Shown here: one piece after another, positions 45,486 through 56,313 of the stretch
How the letters are laid out: every line of letters starts with the position of its first letter
Position numbering within the stretch: the first letter of the stretch is position 1
From: Mesorhizobium sp. WSM3859
GTDB lineage: Bacteria; Pseudomonadota; Alphaproteobacteria; Rhizobiales; Rhizobiaceae
Direction: 5' to 3'
Assembly: GCF_002295065.1 (NCBI RefSeq)
Contig: NZ_NSGG01000001.1
Location: 644,553-708,552 of the forward strand
Length of the DNA: 64,000 nt
Translations under genes and position numbers: made by a program
Notes under the pieces: model-generated
The model's database searches: none
Seen by the model: only the letters and a program-made list of their open reading frames with translations
Told to the model about the DNA's origin: nothing

Positions 45486-46337
45486 ATGACCACAGCACCC
45501 GCTCATGCGGGGTGGCGATTCAGACAGCCGAGTGTCATTCCGGGTTTCGGACTGACGCTCGGCTTCTCGCTTGCCTACCTCACGCTCATCATCCTCATCC
45601 CGCTCTCCGGGCTGATCTGGCGCTCGGCCGCGCTCGGCTGGACCGATTTCTGGGCTTTGGCCACCGACCGGCGCACCCTCAAGGCGCTTGAAATCAGCTT
45701 CGGCACCGCTTTCATCGCCGCGGCAGTCAATGTCGTGTTCGGCACTTTAGTCGCCTGGGTGCTGGTCCGCTATCGTTTCCCCGGCCGCCGCGTCGTCGAC
45801 GCCATGGTCGACCTACCTTTCGCGCTGCCTACCGCGGTCGCCGGCATCGCGCTGACCACGCTCTATGCACCGACCGGCTGGCTCGGCAAATTGCTGATGC
45901 CGCTCGGCCTCAAGGTCGCCTACACCCCGCTCGGCATCATCGTGGCGCTGGTGTTCATCGGCCTGCCCTTCGTCGTGCGCACCGTCCAGCCGATCATGGA
46001 AGAGCTCGACAAGGAGGTCGAAGAGGCCGCCGCCACGCTCGGCGCCAGCCGTTTCCAGATCATTACCCGCGTCCTATTTCCGGGGCTGGCGCCAGCCGTC
46101 ATCACCGGTTTCTCGCTCGCGTTCGCACGCGGTGTCGGCGAATACGGCTCGGTCATCTTCATCGCCGGCAACCTGCCCTACAAATCCGAGATCGCGCCGC
46201 TTCTGATCGTCATCCGGCTGGAGGAGTACAACTATCCGGCCGCGACCGCGATCGCCGCGATCATGCTGGCGCTGTCCTTCGCCATGCTGCTCCTCATCAA
46301 CCTCGTGCAGACATGGAGCCGCAAGCGCTATGGCTGA
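45486..46337 (+). CDS. cysT: Sulfate ABC transporter permease CysT
   Basis: 283 residues with six predicted membrane helices. The permease coupling loop is [42 protein letters not shown] and [14 protein letters not shown] are typical of CysT/CysU. It forms the membrane channel with CysW. The stop overlaps the CysW start by eight bases, so the two are co-translated. Confidence 0.94.
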   Translation: MTTAPAHAGWRFRQPSVIPGFGLTLGFSLAYLTLIILIPLSGLIWRSAALGWTDFWALATDRRTLKALEISFGTAFIAAAVNVVFGTLVAWVLVRYRFPGRRVVDAMVDLPFALPTAVAGIALTTLYAPTGWLGKLLMPLGLKVAYTPLGIIVALVFIGLPFVVRTVQPIMEELDKEVEEAAATLGASRFQIITRVLFPGLAPAVITGFSLAFARGVGEYGSVIFIAGNLPYKSEIAPLLIVIRLEEYNYPAATAIAAIMLALSFAMLLLINLVQTWSRKRYG

Positions 46338-47214
46338 TCCAGAGATCAAGTCCTATGAACCGCACCACGAGAGCCAGTCGGCCGCGGTCACGGAAAGCCG
46401 TCCCGTCCGCATCACGCTGACGACCGTCACGCTGGTCTTTCTCGGCATCTTCCTGCTGTTGCCGCTGATCATCGTGTTCAAGGAGGCTTTCGCCAAGGGC
46501 GTCGGCGCCTATTTCCAATCGCTCGGCGATGCCGACACGCGCTCCGCCATCCGGCTGACATTGCTGGTGGCGGCAATCTCGGTGCCGCTCAATCTCGTCT
46601 TCGGCCTTTCGGCCGCCTGGGCCATCGCCAAGTTCGAGTTCAAGGGCAAGGCGTTCCTGACCACGCTGATCGACCTGCCCTTCTCGGTCTCGCCGGTCAT
46701 TTCCGGCCTGGTCTATGTGCTTTTGTTCGGCGCTCAAGGTTTGCTCGGCGAATGGCTGAACGCGCATGGCATCCAGATCCTGTTCGCCGTGCCGGGCATC
46801 GTTCTGGCCACCGTCTTCGTCACCTTCCCCTTCGTCGCCCGCGAGCTGATCCCGCTGATGCAGGAACAAGGCAATGGCGACGAGGAGGCTGCTCTTTCGC
46901 TCGGCGCCAACGGCTGGCAAGCCTTCTGGTATGTGACGCTGCCGAACATCAAATGGGGGCTGCTCTACGGCGTGCTGCTCTGCAATGCCCGCGCCATGGG
47001 CGAGTTCGGCGCTGTCTCCGTGGTGTCCGGCCACATACGCGGCCTCACCAACACCATGCCGCTGCATGTCGAGATCCTGTACAATGAGTACAACGCCGTC
47101 GGCGCCTTTGCGGTCGCTTCACTGCTCGCCGGCCTGGCGCTGGTGACGCTGGTCTTGAAAACACTTCTCGAGATGCGCTACGGCCCCGAGATCGCCGCGA
47201 CACGCGGACACTAG
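46330..47214 (+). CDS. cysW: Sulfate ABC transporter permease CysW
   Basis: 294 residues with six predicted helices and the coupling loop [42 protein letters not shown] and [19 protein letters not shown] are CysW-type. An acidic and polar N-terminal tail of about 30 residues precedes the first helix. It overlaps cysT by eight bases and is followed 68 bases later by cysA. Confidence 0.94.
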   Translation: MADPEIKSYEPHHESQSAAVTESRPVRITLTTVTLVFLGIFLLLPLIIVFKEAFAKGVGAYFQSLGDADTRSAIRLTLLVAAISVPLNLVFGLSAAWAIAKFEFKGKAFLTTLIDLPFSVSPVISGLVYVLLFGAQGLLGEWLNAHGIQILFAVPGIVLATVFVTFPFVARELIPLMQEQGNGDEEAALSLGANGWQAFWYVTLPNIKWGLLYGVLLCNARAMGEFGAVSVVSGHIRGLTNTMPLHVEILYNEYNAVGAFAVASLLAGLALVTLVLKTLLEMRYGPEIAATRGH

Positions 47215-47262
47215 GTGCATGTCACCCAAAAGTGCATAGCGGTTTTGGATAATGATATGCAT
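47215..47262. repeat. 48-bp imperfect palindrome between cysW and cysA (family F)
   Basis: GTGCATGTCACCCAAAAGTG with right arm TTTTGGATAATGATATGCAT. It starts immediately after the cysW stop and ends 20 bases before the cysA start. It resembles intergenic rhizobial palindromes with GTGCATG-type ends. Confidence 0.65.
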
Positions 47263-47282
47263 CAGAGAACTGAGGGATTTGC

Positions 47283-48323
47283 ATGGAAGTTCGCGTCGTC
47301 AACGTGCGCAAGGAGTTTGAGCGGTTTCCGGCGCTCCACGACGTGTCGCTCGACATCAAATCCGGCGAGCTCATCGCGCTGCTGGGTCCGTCGGGCTCCG
47401 GCAAGACGACGCTGCTGCGGCTGATCGCCGGCTTGGAGCGGCCGACCAAGGGAGCGATCTTCTTCGGCGAGGAAGACGCTTCGCAGAAGTCGATCCAGGA
47501 ACGCAATGTCGGCTTCGTCTTCCAGCATTACGCGCTGTTCCGTCACATGACGGTCGCCGACAATATCGGCTTCGGCCTGAAGGTCCGGCACGGTGCCGCA
47601 CGGCCGCGGGCGCAGGAAATCCGCCGCCGGGCATTGGAACTGCTCGACCTCGTCCAGCTGTCAGGCCTGGAAAAGCGCTATCCGGCGCAGCTCTCCGGCG
47701 GCCAGCGCCAGCGCGTGGCTCTGGCGCGCGCCATGGCGATCGAACCCAAGGTGCTTCTGCTCGACGAACCCTTCGGCGCGCTCGACGCGCAGGTGCGCCG
47801 CGAGTTGCGCCGCTGGCTGCGCGAGATCCATGATCGCACCGGCCACACGACCGTCTTCGTCACGCACGACCAGGAAGAGGCACTGGAACTCGCTGACCGC
47901 GTCGTCGTCATGAGCCAGGGCCGCATCGAGCAGGTCGGCACCGCCGACGACATCTACGACACGCCGAACTCGCCCTTCGTCTACTCCTTCATCGGCGAGT
48001 CGAGCTCGCTGCCGGTCAAGGTGGAGAACGGCGAGGTCTGGATTGCCGACCGGCCGATCGGACTTGAGGCGCCGCATGCGCCGACCGGAGAGGCGGTTCT
48101 CTACTTCCGCCCGCACGACGTCGATCTGCTCGACGGCTGCAGCGGCTGCATCGCCGGCACGGTCGCCGCCAGCCGTCGCGTCGCCGGCACAAGACGCGTC
48201 GAGCTGGAGATCGGCGGCGAGCGCCAGCGCGTCGAGATCGAGCTTCCGATCGACCATCCCGCTGCGCAGAAGAGCCGCGTGGCGTTCAGGCCACGGCGCT
48301 GGAAGCTTTTTCCCACGGCCTGA
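47283..48323 (+). CDS. cysA: Sulfate/thiosulfate ABC transporter ATP-binding protein CysA
   Basis: 346 residues. Walker A is GPSGSGKTT, the Q-loop is VFQHYALF, the signature is QLSGGQRQRVALARAM and Walker B is LLLDEPFGALD. A C-terminal TOBE-like domain (about residues 240-346, ESSSLPVKVENGEVWIADRP onwards) is typical of CysA. It energises the CysTW channel. The ATG at 47283 follows GAGGGA. The upstream permease gene and this one are separated by a palindromic element. Confidence 0.95.
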   Translation: MEVRVVNVRKEFERFPALHDVSLDIKSGELIALLGPSGSGKTTLLRLIAGLERPTKGAIFFGEEDASQKSIQERNVGFVFQHYALFRHMTVADNIGFGLKVRHGAARPRAQEIRRRALELLDLVQLSGLEKRYPAQLSGGQRQRVALARAMAIEPKVLLLDEPFGALDAQVRRELRRWLREIHDRTGHTTVFVTHDQEEALELADRVVVMSQGRIEQVGTADDIYDTPNSPFVYSFIGESSSLPVKVENGEVWIADRPIGLEAPHAPTGEAVLYFRPHDVDLLDGCSGCIAGTVAASRRVAGTRRVELEIGGERQRVEIELPIDHPAAQKSRVAFRPRRWKLFPTA

Positions 48324-48528
48324 GCTATCTTTCGCTCTGACTCCTGCTCCGGCGCGACAGCCTGGGGCTGTTCATGAATCAGCTTGGAAGGAAATCCTAG
48401 CAAAGAGCTGTTTCGGCGAGATATTTTCCAGACCTTCGCTCGCCTGTCGGAGCGGGTGCCTCGTCGCTTCAGGCTTTCCCGACTATGGTCTCGCCGTAGC
48501 TTGATCCATTTCCAAGGAGCCTGTTTTC

Positions 48529-49515
48529 ATGAAGCGTCTGTTGCTTGGCATCGCGGCTGTTGCCGGTCTCGTCCTCGCGTCCTCCCAAGCCTGGTCGGCC
48601 GACAAGCTCTTGAATGCATCCTATGACGTCGGCCGCGAACTGTTCGCCGACATCAACAAGGCCTTCGTCGCCAAGCACCCCGGCGTCACCATCGATCAGT
48701 CGCATGCCGGGACCTCGGCGCAGGCGCGCGCCATCGCCGAAGGTCTTGCAGCCGATGTCGTCACCTTCAACCAGGTCACCGACGTCGACTTCCTGGTCAA
48801 GAAGGGCCTCGTCTCGGCCGATTGGCAGAAGGATTTTCCGGACAACGCCTCGCCCTTTTATTCGCTGCCTTCGTTCCTTGTCCGCGCCGGCAACCCGAAA
48901 CACATCAAGGACTGGAACGACCTGGTGCGCGACGACGTGCAGGTGATCTTCCCCAACCCGAAGACATCCGGCAATGCGCGCTACACCTATCTCGCCGCAA
49001 CAGCCTATGCCAAGGAAGCCTTCAAGGGCGACGATGCCAAGGTCAAGGAGTTCATCACCAAGCTCTTCAACAACGTGCCGATCTTCGACACCGGCGGCCG
49101 CGCCGCCACCACCACCTTCGTCCAGCGTGAGATCGGCGACGTGCTGATCACCTTCGAGTCCGAGACGCGCGGCATCCGCAAGGAATATGGCGACGACAAG
49201 TTCGAGCAGGTCACCCCTTCGGTCAGCCTGCTGGCCGAGTTCCCGGTGGCAATCGTCGACAAGGTTGCCGACGAGCATGGCAGCCGCGATCTCGCCAAGT
49301 CCTATCTCGACTTCCTCTACACGCCGGACGGTCAGGAGATTGCCGCCGAGAACGGCTTGCGGACTCGCGACGCGGCTGTCGCCGCCAAGCACAAGGCCGA
49401 CTTCCCCGACGTCCGCCTGCTGACGGTGAATGAGGTGTTCGGTGGTTGGGACAAGGTCCAGAAAGAGCACTTCGTCGCAGGCGGGCTGCTCGATCAGACC
49501 TATGGCAGCCGCTGA
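48529..49515 (+). CDS. Sulfate ABC transporter substrate-binding protein (copy 2)
   Basis: A 328-residue periplasmic sulfate-binding protein with signal peptide MKRLLLGIAAVAGLVLASS, then AWSA. It shares LNASYDVGRELF, QSHAGTSAQARAI and NPKTSGNARYTYLAATAYA with copy 1 and is clearly paralogous, though divergent. AAGGAG precedes the ATG. It is 205 bases after cysA and is followed by an intrinsic terminator, so it either closes the operon or has its own promoter. The two copies may differ in affinity or in sulfate versus thiosulfate preference. Confidence 0.93.
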   Translation: MKRLLLGIAAVAGLVLASSQAWSADKLLNASYDVGRELFADINKAFVAKHPGVTIDQSHAGTSAQARAIAEGLAADVVTFNQVTDVDFLVKKGLVSADWQKDFPDNASPFYSLPSFLVRAGNPKHIKDWNDLVRDDVQVIFPNPKTSGNARYTYLAATAYAKEAFKGDDAKVKEFITKLFNNVPIFDTGGRAATTTFVQREIGDVLITFESETRGIRKEYGDDKFEQVTPSVSLLAEFPVAIVDKVADEHGSRDLAKSYLDFLYTPDGQEIAAENGLRTRDAAVAAKHKADFPDVRLLTVNEVFGGWDKVQKEHFVAGGLLDQTYGSR

Positions 49516-49543
49516 AAGGGCTCCACAATCAGGAAGCGCAAGG

Positions 49544-49569
49544 AGGCCGGCTTTGCCGGCTTTCTTCTT
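49544..49569 (+). terminator. Intrinsic terminator after the second sulfate-binding gene
   Basis: GCCGGC-TTT-GCCGGC hairpin followed by TTTCTTCTT, 28 bases after the stop codon. Confidence 0.75.
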
Positions 49570-49766
49570 GTAAGCGGGGCTGCATGAGTTCGCAGGGGAA
49601 ATCCCGGCCCCAACGTGAAAAACGTTACGAAGAATCAACGCGTTTGTGCCTAAGCTGCACCGGCAAATTGTTGGGCCAGAGGGCGTTCGACGGTCAAACT
49701 GTCATGATTTGCACACAAACAACCGCCAGATGCAGGGCGATTGGGGTTTGATGAATTGAATCGGGC

Positions 49767-50216
49767 ATGCTGACCAAAAAAGGCAAATACGGCCTCAAGG
49801 CCCTCGTGCATCTTTCCAGCCTGCCGGCGGGTCAGCTTGCATTCGTCAACGACATTGCCGTTGCCAACAACATCCCGAAGAAATTCCTGGATGCGATCCT
49901 GGGCGAGCTGCGCAATGCCGGCTTCGTCCAGAGCCGCAAGGGCAAGGAAGGCGGCTATCGCCTCGCCCGGCCCGCTTCCGAGATCAAGATCGGCCATGTC
50001 GTGCGTGTGCTCGACGGGCCGCTGGCGCCGATCCCTTGCGCCAGCCGCACGCAATATCAGCGTTGCGAGGATTGCGACGAGGCCACCTGCCAGGTCCGCC
50101 ACATGATGCTGGAAGTGCGCCAGGCTATCGCCGAGGTGCTCGACAACCGCAGCCTCGCCGCCATGCGCGACGCCGACAACGACGATTTCCCGGCCGAGTT
50201 GACTTCGCAGATCTAA
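49767..50216 (+). CDS. Rrf2-family regulator with four-cysteine motif
   Basis: A 149-residue winged-helix regulator. The helix-turn-helix is in residues 5-68 (VNDIAVANNIPKKFLDAILG, then KEGGYRLARP). It carries Cys91, Cys100, Cys103 and Cys108, so it may hold an iron-sulfur cluster or act as a thiol sensor, like IscR- and NsrR-type proteins. Its place just after the sulfate importer suggests control of sulfur assimilation, similar to CymR, but this is inference. A weak ribosome-binding site precedes the only suitable ATG. Confidence 0.87.
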   Translation: MLTKKGKYGLKALVHLSSLPAGQLAFVNDIAVANNIPKKFLDAILGELRNAGFVQSRKGKEGGYRLARPASEIKIGHVVRVLDGPLAPIPCASRTQYQRCEDCDEATCQVRHMMLEVRQAIAEVLDNRSLAAMRDADNDDFPAELTSQI

Positions 50217-50390
50217 GCCTCCCTGCCATGCAAGGGTGAGTAGTCCATCAGTTGAAAATGGTGGGCCTTGAATATGTCTCACGCCGGCCATGGAGTGGGG
50301 CGGCGCGGCTCGTGACGGCCAGTTAGCGCCGTCTGGACACTAAGCTCTGGGAGTAGCATCCTCTTGTTGGGAGAAGGGGGAAGACTTGCG

Positions 50391-50858
50391 ATGACCAGCA
50401 AAGTCACGGCTATCCCAGTTTACACTGCCAAGGACTATCCTCGTATCCGCCAGCTTCCCGGTGCCGATGACATGCCGGCGACTTGGGATGACTGGCATGC
50501 AGATTTCGAAGCTTCCAAGGTGGAAAGGCTACACCGTCGCGACTTCACCCACGCCAAAGTCCTCATCAGGCCCGGCAAGTTCAAAGGGTGGCTGGACGAC
50601 AACTCATTTTCGGCCACCGAGCATGTGCGACAGCTGCATGCTCAGGAGCGCTTGGATTCAAAACGGGCAAGGCAGGAAGGGCGCCGCGAGTTGGAACAAA
50701 TGCTAATCATCCCACAACGGCAACTGACATCCTTTTATCGGTCGCCACCGCCACGTGTGTCCCACCACGAGCCCGTCACCAAGGGCCCGATCGGCTTGAT
50801 CTACGCAGCCATAGCCGGTTTGTACCTCGCGTGGCTGGCTCATCATTGGCTTGGTTGA
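50391..50858 (+). CDS. Hypothetical protein with C-terminal membrane anchor
   Basis: A 155-residue protein of unknown family. The first about 120 residues are charged and soluble-looking (RDFTHAKVLIRPGKFKGWLD). The last 20 residues form one membrane helix (IGLIYAAIAGLYLAWLAHHW), so it looks tail-anchored. The ATG at 50391 has GGGGGAAG 8-15 bases upstream. The GC content is visibly lower and codon use less biased than in the flanking genes, which could mean recent acquisition. It is not clearly part of an operon. Confidence 0.65.
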   Translation: MTSKVTAIPVYTAKDYPRIRQLPGADDMPATWDDWHADFEASKVERLHRRDFTHAKVLIRPGKFKGWLDDNSFSATEHVRQLHAQERLDSKRARQEGRRELEQMLIIPQRQLTSFYRSPPPRVSHHEPVTKGPIGLIYAAIAGLYLAWLAHHWLG

Positions 50859-50966
50859 ACATAGTCCCCGCGATCTCGCGAAGCGCCGGCCAGGTTGCAG
50901 ATTTCAAACAGATGCACTACCCAATGCTGCCTTCGGCTGCTTGTCTCCTGTCGACGCAGTAAAGCA

Positions 50967-51012
50967 GCACGATCCCGAAAAGTTGGAACCGGTTTTCAGA
51001 CAAGATCATGCT
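50967..51012. repeat. 46-bp palindromic element (family E variant)
   Basis: GCACGATCCCGAAAAGTTGG with right arm TTTTCAGACAAGATCATGC, matching the type at 22789-22832 in reverse orientation. It lies 31 bases before the acyltransferase-like gene. Confidence 0.7.
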
Positions 51013-51043
51013 CCATCTAAAGGGTGAAACAGGGCTCTGACGC

Positions 51044-52189
51044 ATGAGGCTGCTTTGGCTTGGCAAATCCCGCAGCGCCGGCCGGCAGCCAACGTCGAAC
51101 GACATCTATCGCACCGAGATCATCGCCGATGTGCCGGTGCCGGAGCGCAACGAAACCGTTCGCTTCTTCAGCCGCAAGGTAATCCGCCCCGGAAAACTGC
51201 GCCGCTTCGCCAATCGGGACCTGCGCGAGAGCCTGCTGGCCTGTTTCTATCTCGGCGTCGCGGCGGTTCTGCCGGTCTCCTGGTGGGAGCCCATCTGCGG
51301 CTGGGTGTCGGGGCTCCGGCGCAAGCGCCATTTCCGCAAGGAGTTCGCCCGCTACGACATCGCGGTGAAGGCAGTGCTCGGCAATGCCGCCGACACGCGC
51401 GGCATGTTGGAAGCGCAGCTTGCCGCCGTTCACCGCCGACGCCTGACGCTTGCGGCGCATCTCGTGGCCGGGTGGCGCTGGTCGCCGGCGCTCCGGCTGG
51501 AAGGCCTCGAAGGACTGCAGCAAGCCGTGCGCAACGGGCGCGGCGTCATCATATGGTGCGACCAGTTCACCGCGCAAACGATCATGGGCAAGCGTGCCCT
51601 GCATGAGGCCGGCCTCGATACCCATCAGGTGAGCGCGCGGTACCACGGCTTCTCGCCAAGCGAGTTCGGCTTCCGCGTGATCAACCCGCCATTGATCAAA
51701 CTCGAGAACCGTTTCCTGAAAAGCCGGATCGTCTTTGAGCGCACCGACGCCTATCAGGTCACAACGCGCATCCAGAAGGTGCTGAAAGCAAACGGCGTGG
51801 TGCTGATGACCAACACCGTCTATGCCGGCTCCGCCTTCGCCGAGACCGCCATGGGCGAACGTGGCTGGACCCACCTCGCCTCGGCGCCGGCAAACTTCGC
51901 CGCGCGCGCGGGTGCTGCGCTGTTTCACATGGCGACGATCGAGACGATCCCTTTCCGCCAATACCGGGCGATCGTCAGCGAACTGTCCGCGGGCACGCAA
52001 GCGCCCGCATTGCCGGCAGGGAACACAGCGGCGAAGAACCTTGCCGTCCAGGCGGGATACATCCTGTCGAAGCGCGACCATATGCTGGAAACGCTCAAAC
52101 TCTGTCCGGAGCAGATGATGGCCTGGTCAAGCGCCGTGCGGCTGACCGAGCGGCCGACCGAGGCCGCCGTCGGCAATGACGGCGCATGA
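51044..52189 (+). CDS. LpxL/HtrB-like acyltransferase relative with altered active site
   Basis: A 381-residue protein resembling the lysophospholipid/lipid A acyltransferase (LpxL) family. The GRGVIIW stretch sits where that family has its strand leading into the catalytic HX4D/E box, and NGVVLMTNTVY with SAPANFAARAGAALFHM match later conserved blocks. At the catalytic position it reads WCDQFTAQ (residues 171-178), without the expected histidine. A hydrophobic segment (ESLLACFYLGVAAVLPVSWW) is near residue 70. It may be inactive or use other chemistry. It converges with the gluconokinase gene, five bases apart. Confidence 0.6.
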   Translation: MRLLWLGKSRSAGRQPTSNDIYRTEIIADVPVPERNETVRFFSRKVIRPGKLRRFANRDLRESLLACFYLGVAAVLPVSWWEPICGWVSGLRRKRHFRKEFARYDIAVKAVLGNAADTRGMLEAQLAAVHRRRLTLAAHLVAGWRWSPALRLEGLEGLQQAVRNGRGVIIWCDQFTAQTIMGKRALHEAGLDTHQVSARYHGFSPSEFGFRVINPPLIKLENRFLKSRIVFERTDAYQVTTRIQKVLKANGVVLMTNTVYAGSAFAETAMGERGWTHLASAPANFAARAGAALFHMATIETIPFRQYRAIVSELSAGTQAPALPAGNTAAKNLAVQAGYILSKRDHMLETLKLCPEQMMAWSSAVRLTERPTEAAVGNDGA

Positions 52190-52194
52190 ATACT

Positions 52195-52698
52195 CTAGCG
52201 GGGGATCTCTTTCACGATCCCGGCGACACTCCGCGTTCCGTCGACCGTCACCGCCCGTTCGTCGGCGACGGGCTCTTCCAGCGTGGCGAACTGGCTGTCG
52301 ACCAGGCTTGCGGGCATGAAATGACCCTTGCGATTGGCGACCCGTCGCCAGGCGGTCTCGCGATCGATCTTCAGGTAGAGGAAGACGACCTCCGGGCAGA
52401 AGCGGCTCAGCCGGTCGCGGTAGCTGCGTTTCAGCGCCGAGCAGGCCGCCACCGCTTTCCGCCCGCCGGCGACGGAGCTCGCGATACGCTCGCCGATGGC
52501 GTCGAGCCAGCCCTCGCGCAGCGCATCCGTCAGCGGCTCGCCGCGCGCCATGCGCGCCACATTCTCCGGCGGATGCAGCCGGTCTCCTTCGATGAAATCG
52601 GCGCTGAGAGCCCTGGCAAGCGCCTCGCCGACGGCCGTCTTGCCGCAGCCGGCAACGCCCATCACGACGATGGCCGGCGCCGTCCGAAGATCGGTCAT
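52195..52698 (-). CDS. gntK: Gluconokinase
   Basis: Phosphorylates gluconate to 6-phosphogluconate. From the ATG at 52698 it has 167 residues and begins with the P-loop VMGVAGCGKTAVG (Lys20). It then has EGDRLHPPENVARMARGEPL, a GntK signature, and CSALKRSYRDRL. An ATG at 52731, directly after the permease stop, would add 11 residues and is also possible. It is the last gene of the sugar ABC operon, which suggests that the imported compound is gluconate or gives gluconate. The operon is probably under the LacI-type regulator at 57732. Confidence 0.9.
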   Translation of the reverse strand: MTDLRTAPAIVVMGVAGCGKTAVGEALARALSADFIEGDRLHPPENVARMARGEPLTDALREGWLDAIGERIASSVAGGRKAVAACSALKRSYRDRLSRFCPEVVFLYLKIDRETAWRRVANRKGHFMPASLVDSQFATLEEPVADERAVTVDGTRSVAGIVKEIPR

Positions 52699-52733
52699 GC
52701 GAAGCTGCGGTCTTGCGCTTGCCCCATCCACGG

Positions 52734-53720
52734 TCAGCGGCTTGCCGGCGCGCGCCCGTAGAGCAGAAGCATGGAGACGATGACGGCGCCATAGATGATC
52801 TGCCGCCCCGCCTCGGGCATCTGCATGACCGAGAGGATGGATTGCAGGAGCGTGATCAGGATCACGCCCGCAACCGTGCCCAGATAGGAGCCGCGCCCGC
52901 CGAGGATCGACGTGCCGCCGAGCACGACCGCGGCGATCGACGGCAACAGATAGGCATCGCCCATCGATTGCGCCGCCTTGGACGCATAACCGGCCAAAAG
53001 CACGCCGCCAAAAGCCGACAGGCCACCGGAGACGGCGAAGGCGATCAGCACGATACGGCGCGTGTCGATCCCGGAAAGGTAGGCGGCGCGCTCACGATTG
53101 CCGATGCCGTAGACGGCGCGGCCGAAGCTGGTGCGGGTCAAAACGAAGACCATCGCGGCGCCGATCAGCGCCCAGATGATGACGGCGTTGGGAACGCCCG
53201 GAATGGTGAAGCCGGTTGCCAGATAGCGCATCGCCGCCGTCGCTGAATCCTGTGGCGAGAAACCGCCCGTATAGACAACCATCAACCCTTGCGCCACGGC
53301 ATTGGTGGCCAAAGTGATGATCATCGAGGGAATGCGCAGATATGCGACGCCGATGCCGTTGACGAGGCCGATCGCGACACCGCACAGGACCCCGAAGGGA
53401 ATTGCCAAAGCGACGCCGACAGACCCGTAGGCGGCCGCCGCGCAGGCCATCATCGCGCCTGTAGCCACGGACCACGGCACGGACAGATCGATCTGGCCGA
53501 GCAGGATCACCAGCATCATGCCGGTGGCGATGACGCCGAGGAAGGACGCGACCTTCAATTGCTGCAGCAGATATTCCGGTGAAAGGAAGCTGCGCGAATA
53601 AAGGCTGCCGAGCAGCAGCAGGACCACAATGCAGGCAAAGGCGGTGACGACGGCCGGATCGGCGCGTCGCAGAAATTTGGGCATGCGGCCGGCGATGCCG
53701 CCGAGTGTCGTCTCGCTCAC
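52734..53720 (-). CDS. Sugar ABC transporter permease (RbsC/YjfF-like), second permease
   Basis: A 328-residue permease of the ribose/galactofuranose type with hydrophobic helices such as VVTAFACIVVLLLLGSLYS and the coupling segment YGIGNRERAAYLSGIDTRRI. LGGTSILGGRGSYLGTVAGV is a family hallmark. The start is taken as GTG at 53720, which overlaps the stop of the first permease (GTGA); the ATG at 53684 is a later alternative. A longer reading frame upstream of the GTG runs antisense-like inside the first permease and is not real. Confidence 0.9.
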   Translation of the reverse strand: MSETTLGGIAGRMPKFLRRADPAVVTAFACIVVLLLLGSLYSRSFLSPEYLLQQLKVASFLGVIATGMMLVILLGQIDLSVPWSVATGAMMACAAAAYGSVGVALAIPFGVLCGVAIGLVNGIGVAYLRIPSMIITLATNAVAQGLMVVYTGGFSPQDSATAAMRYLATGFTIPGVPNAVIIWALIGAAMVFVLTRTSFGRAVYGIGNRERAAYLSGIDTRRIVLIAFAVSGGLSAFGGVLLAGYASKAAQSMGDAYLLPSIAAVVLGGTSILGGRGSYLGTVAGVILITLLQSILSVMQMPEAGRQIIYGAVIVSMLLLYGRAPASR

Positions 53721-54693
53721 AGGAACCACTCCAGCCGGTTGCGCACCCGAAACAGCGCGAAAGCGCCGAGGCTGACCGCGATCAACAGGATAACGCCCTG
53801 GAACAACGGCTGCCAGAGCGGATCGAAGTCGAAGACGAACAAGAGGTCGCCGATGGTGCGGAAGGCGAGCGCGCCGAAGATGGCGCCGATGGCGCTGCCC
53901 TTGCCGCCGAACAGCGAGACGCCGCCAAGCACGACGGCGGCGATCGAGAACAGCGTATAGGCGTTGCCGCTCGCATAGGCCGCCTCGCCCGTATAGGTGA
54001 AGAAGGTCAGGAACAGCCCCCCGATGGCCGCAAGCAGGCCGGCAAGCGTGTATGCCAGGAACTTGCCCCTGCGGATCGGCACGCCCGACATGTAAGCCGC
54101 CGTCTCGGATGAACCGGCGGCATAAGCGGCGCGCCCGAGTTCGGAGCGACTGAACGGCACCCAGACGACGAGCACTATGACGAGCAGCGCCACGAGGCTC
54201 GCCGGCACCACGCCGAAGAAACGCCCGGTCAGGAAATCCGCAAGATCCTCGTTGACCGAACCGCCCGGAACCGGTCGCAAAAGCAGCGCCAGGCCGAAAA
54301 AGACGGCGCCCGTGGCTATGGTGGCGACGATCGGCTGCAGCCGACCGTAGATGACGATAGCGCCGTTGACCGCGCCGCAGAGGAGCCCGGTGCCGAGCAC
54401 AGCCAACACGCCAAACGCCGTCTCCAGGCCGGTGCCGATCACCAGCCATGAAGCCATGCAGTTGGTGAGCGTGAAGATCATGCCGACCGACAGGTCGATG
54501 CCGGCGGTGATCACCACCAATGTCTGCGCCATGGCGACGAAGGCCAGCAGCACGCCCTTGTTGGCGGCCGTCTGCACGACATTGGCGGTGAAGCCGGCCG
54601 GATGGTTCGCGCTGTAGATGGCGAACATGACGATGAAGATGCCGAATGCCAGCAGCGTTCCGCGCTGCTCGGCCAGCCAGTAGCGCCAGTCCT

Positions 54694-54697
<4 letters not shown>
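53717..54697 (-). CDS. Sugar ABC transporter permease (RbsC/YtfT-like), first permease
   Basis: A 326-residue permease with the family stretches TLVVITAGIDLSVGMIFTLT, YAAGSSETAAYMSGVPIRRG and VVLGGVSLFGGKGSAIGA. It forms a heterodimeric channel with the second permease. The start overlaps the stop of the ATPase gene (ATGA, 54694-54697) and its stop overlaps the next gene, so the operon is translated as a tight chain. Confidence 0.92.
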
Positions 54698-56238
<1,541 letters not shown>

Positions 56239-56273
56239 CAGCCCTCCCTGGCCGTTTCGAGTTGAGAACAGGA

Positions 56274-56306
56274 GGACGGTGCCGCGAGCTCGCCGCGGCA
56301 CCGTCC
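56274..56306 (-). terminator. Strong hairpin between binding-protein and ATPase genes
   Basis: GGACGGTGCCGCG pairs with CGCGGCACCGTCC (one G offset in the loop side), loop about 7 bases, without a T-run. It starts 8 bases after the binding-protein stop. It probably protects the 3' end of the binding-protein message or partly terminates, keeping that protein in excess over the membrane parts. Confidence 0.5.
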
Positions 56307-56313
56307 GGTCAGA

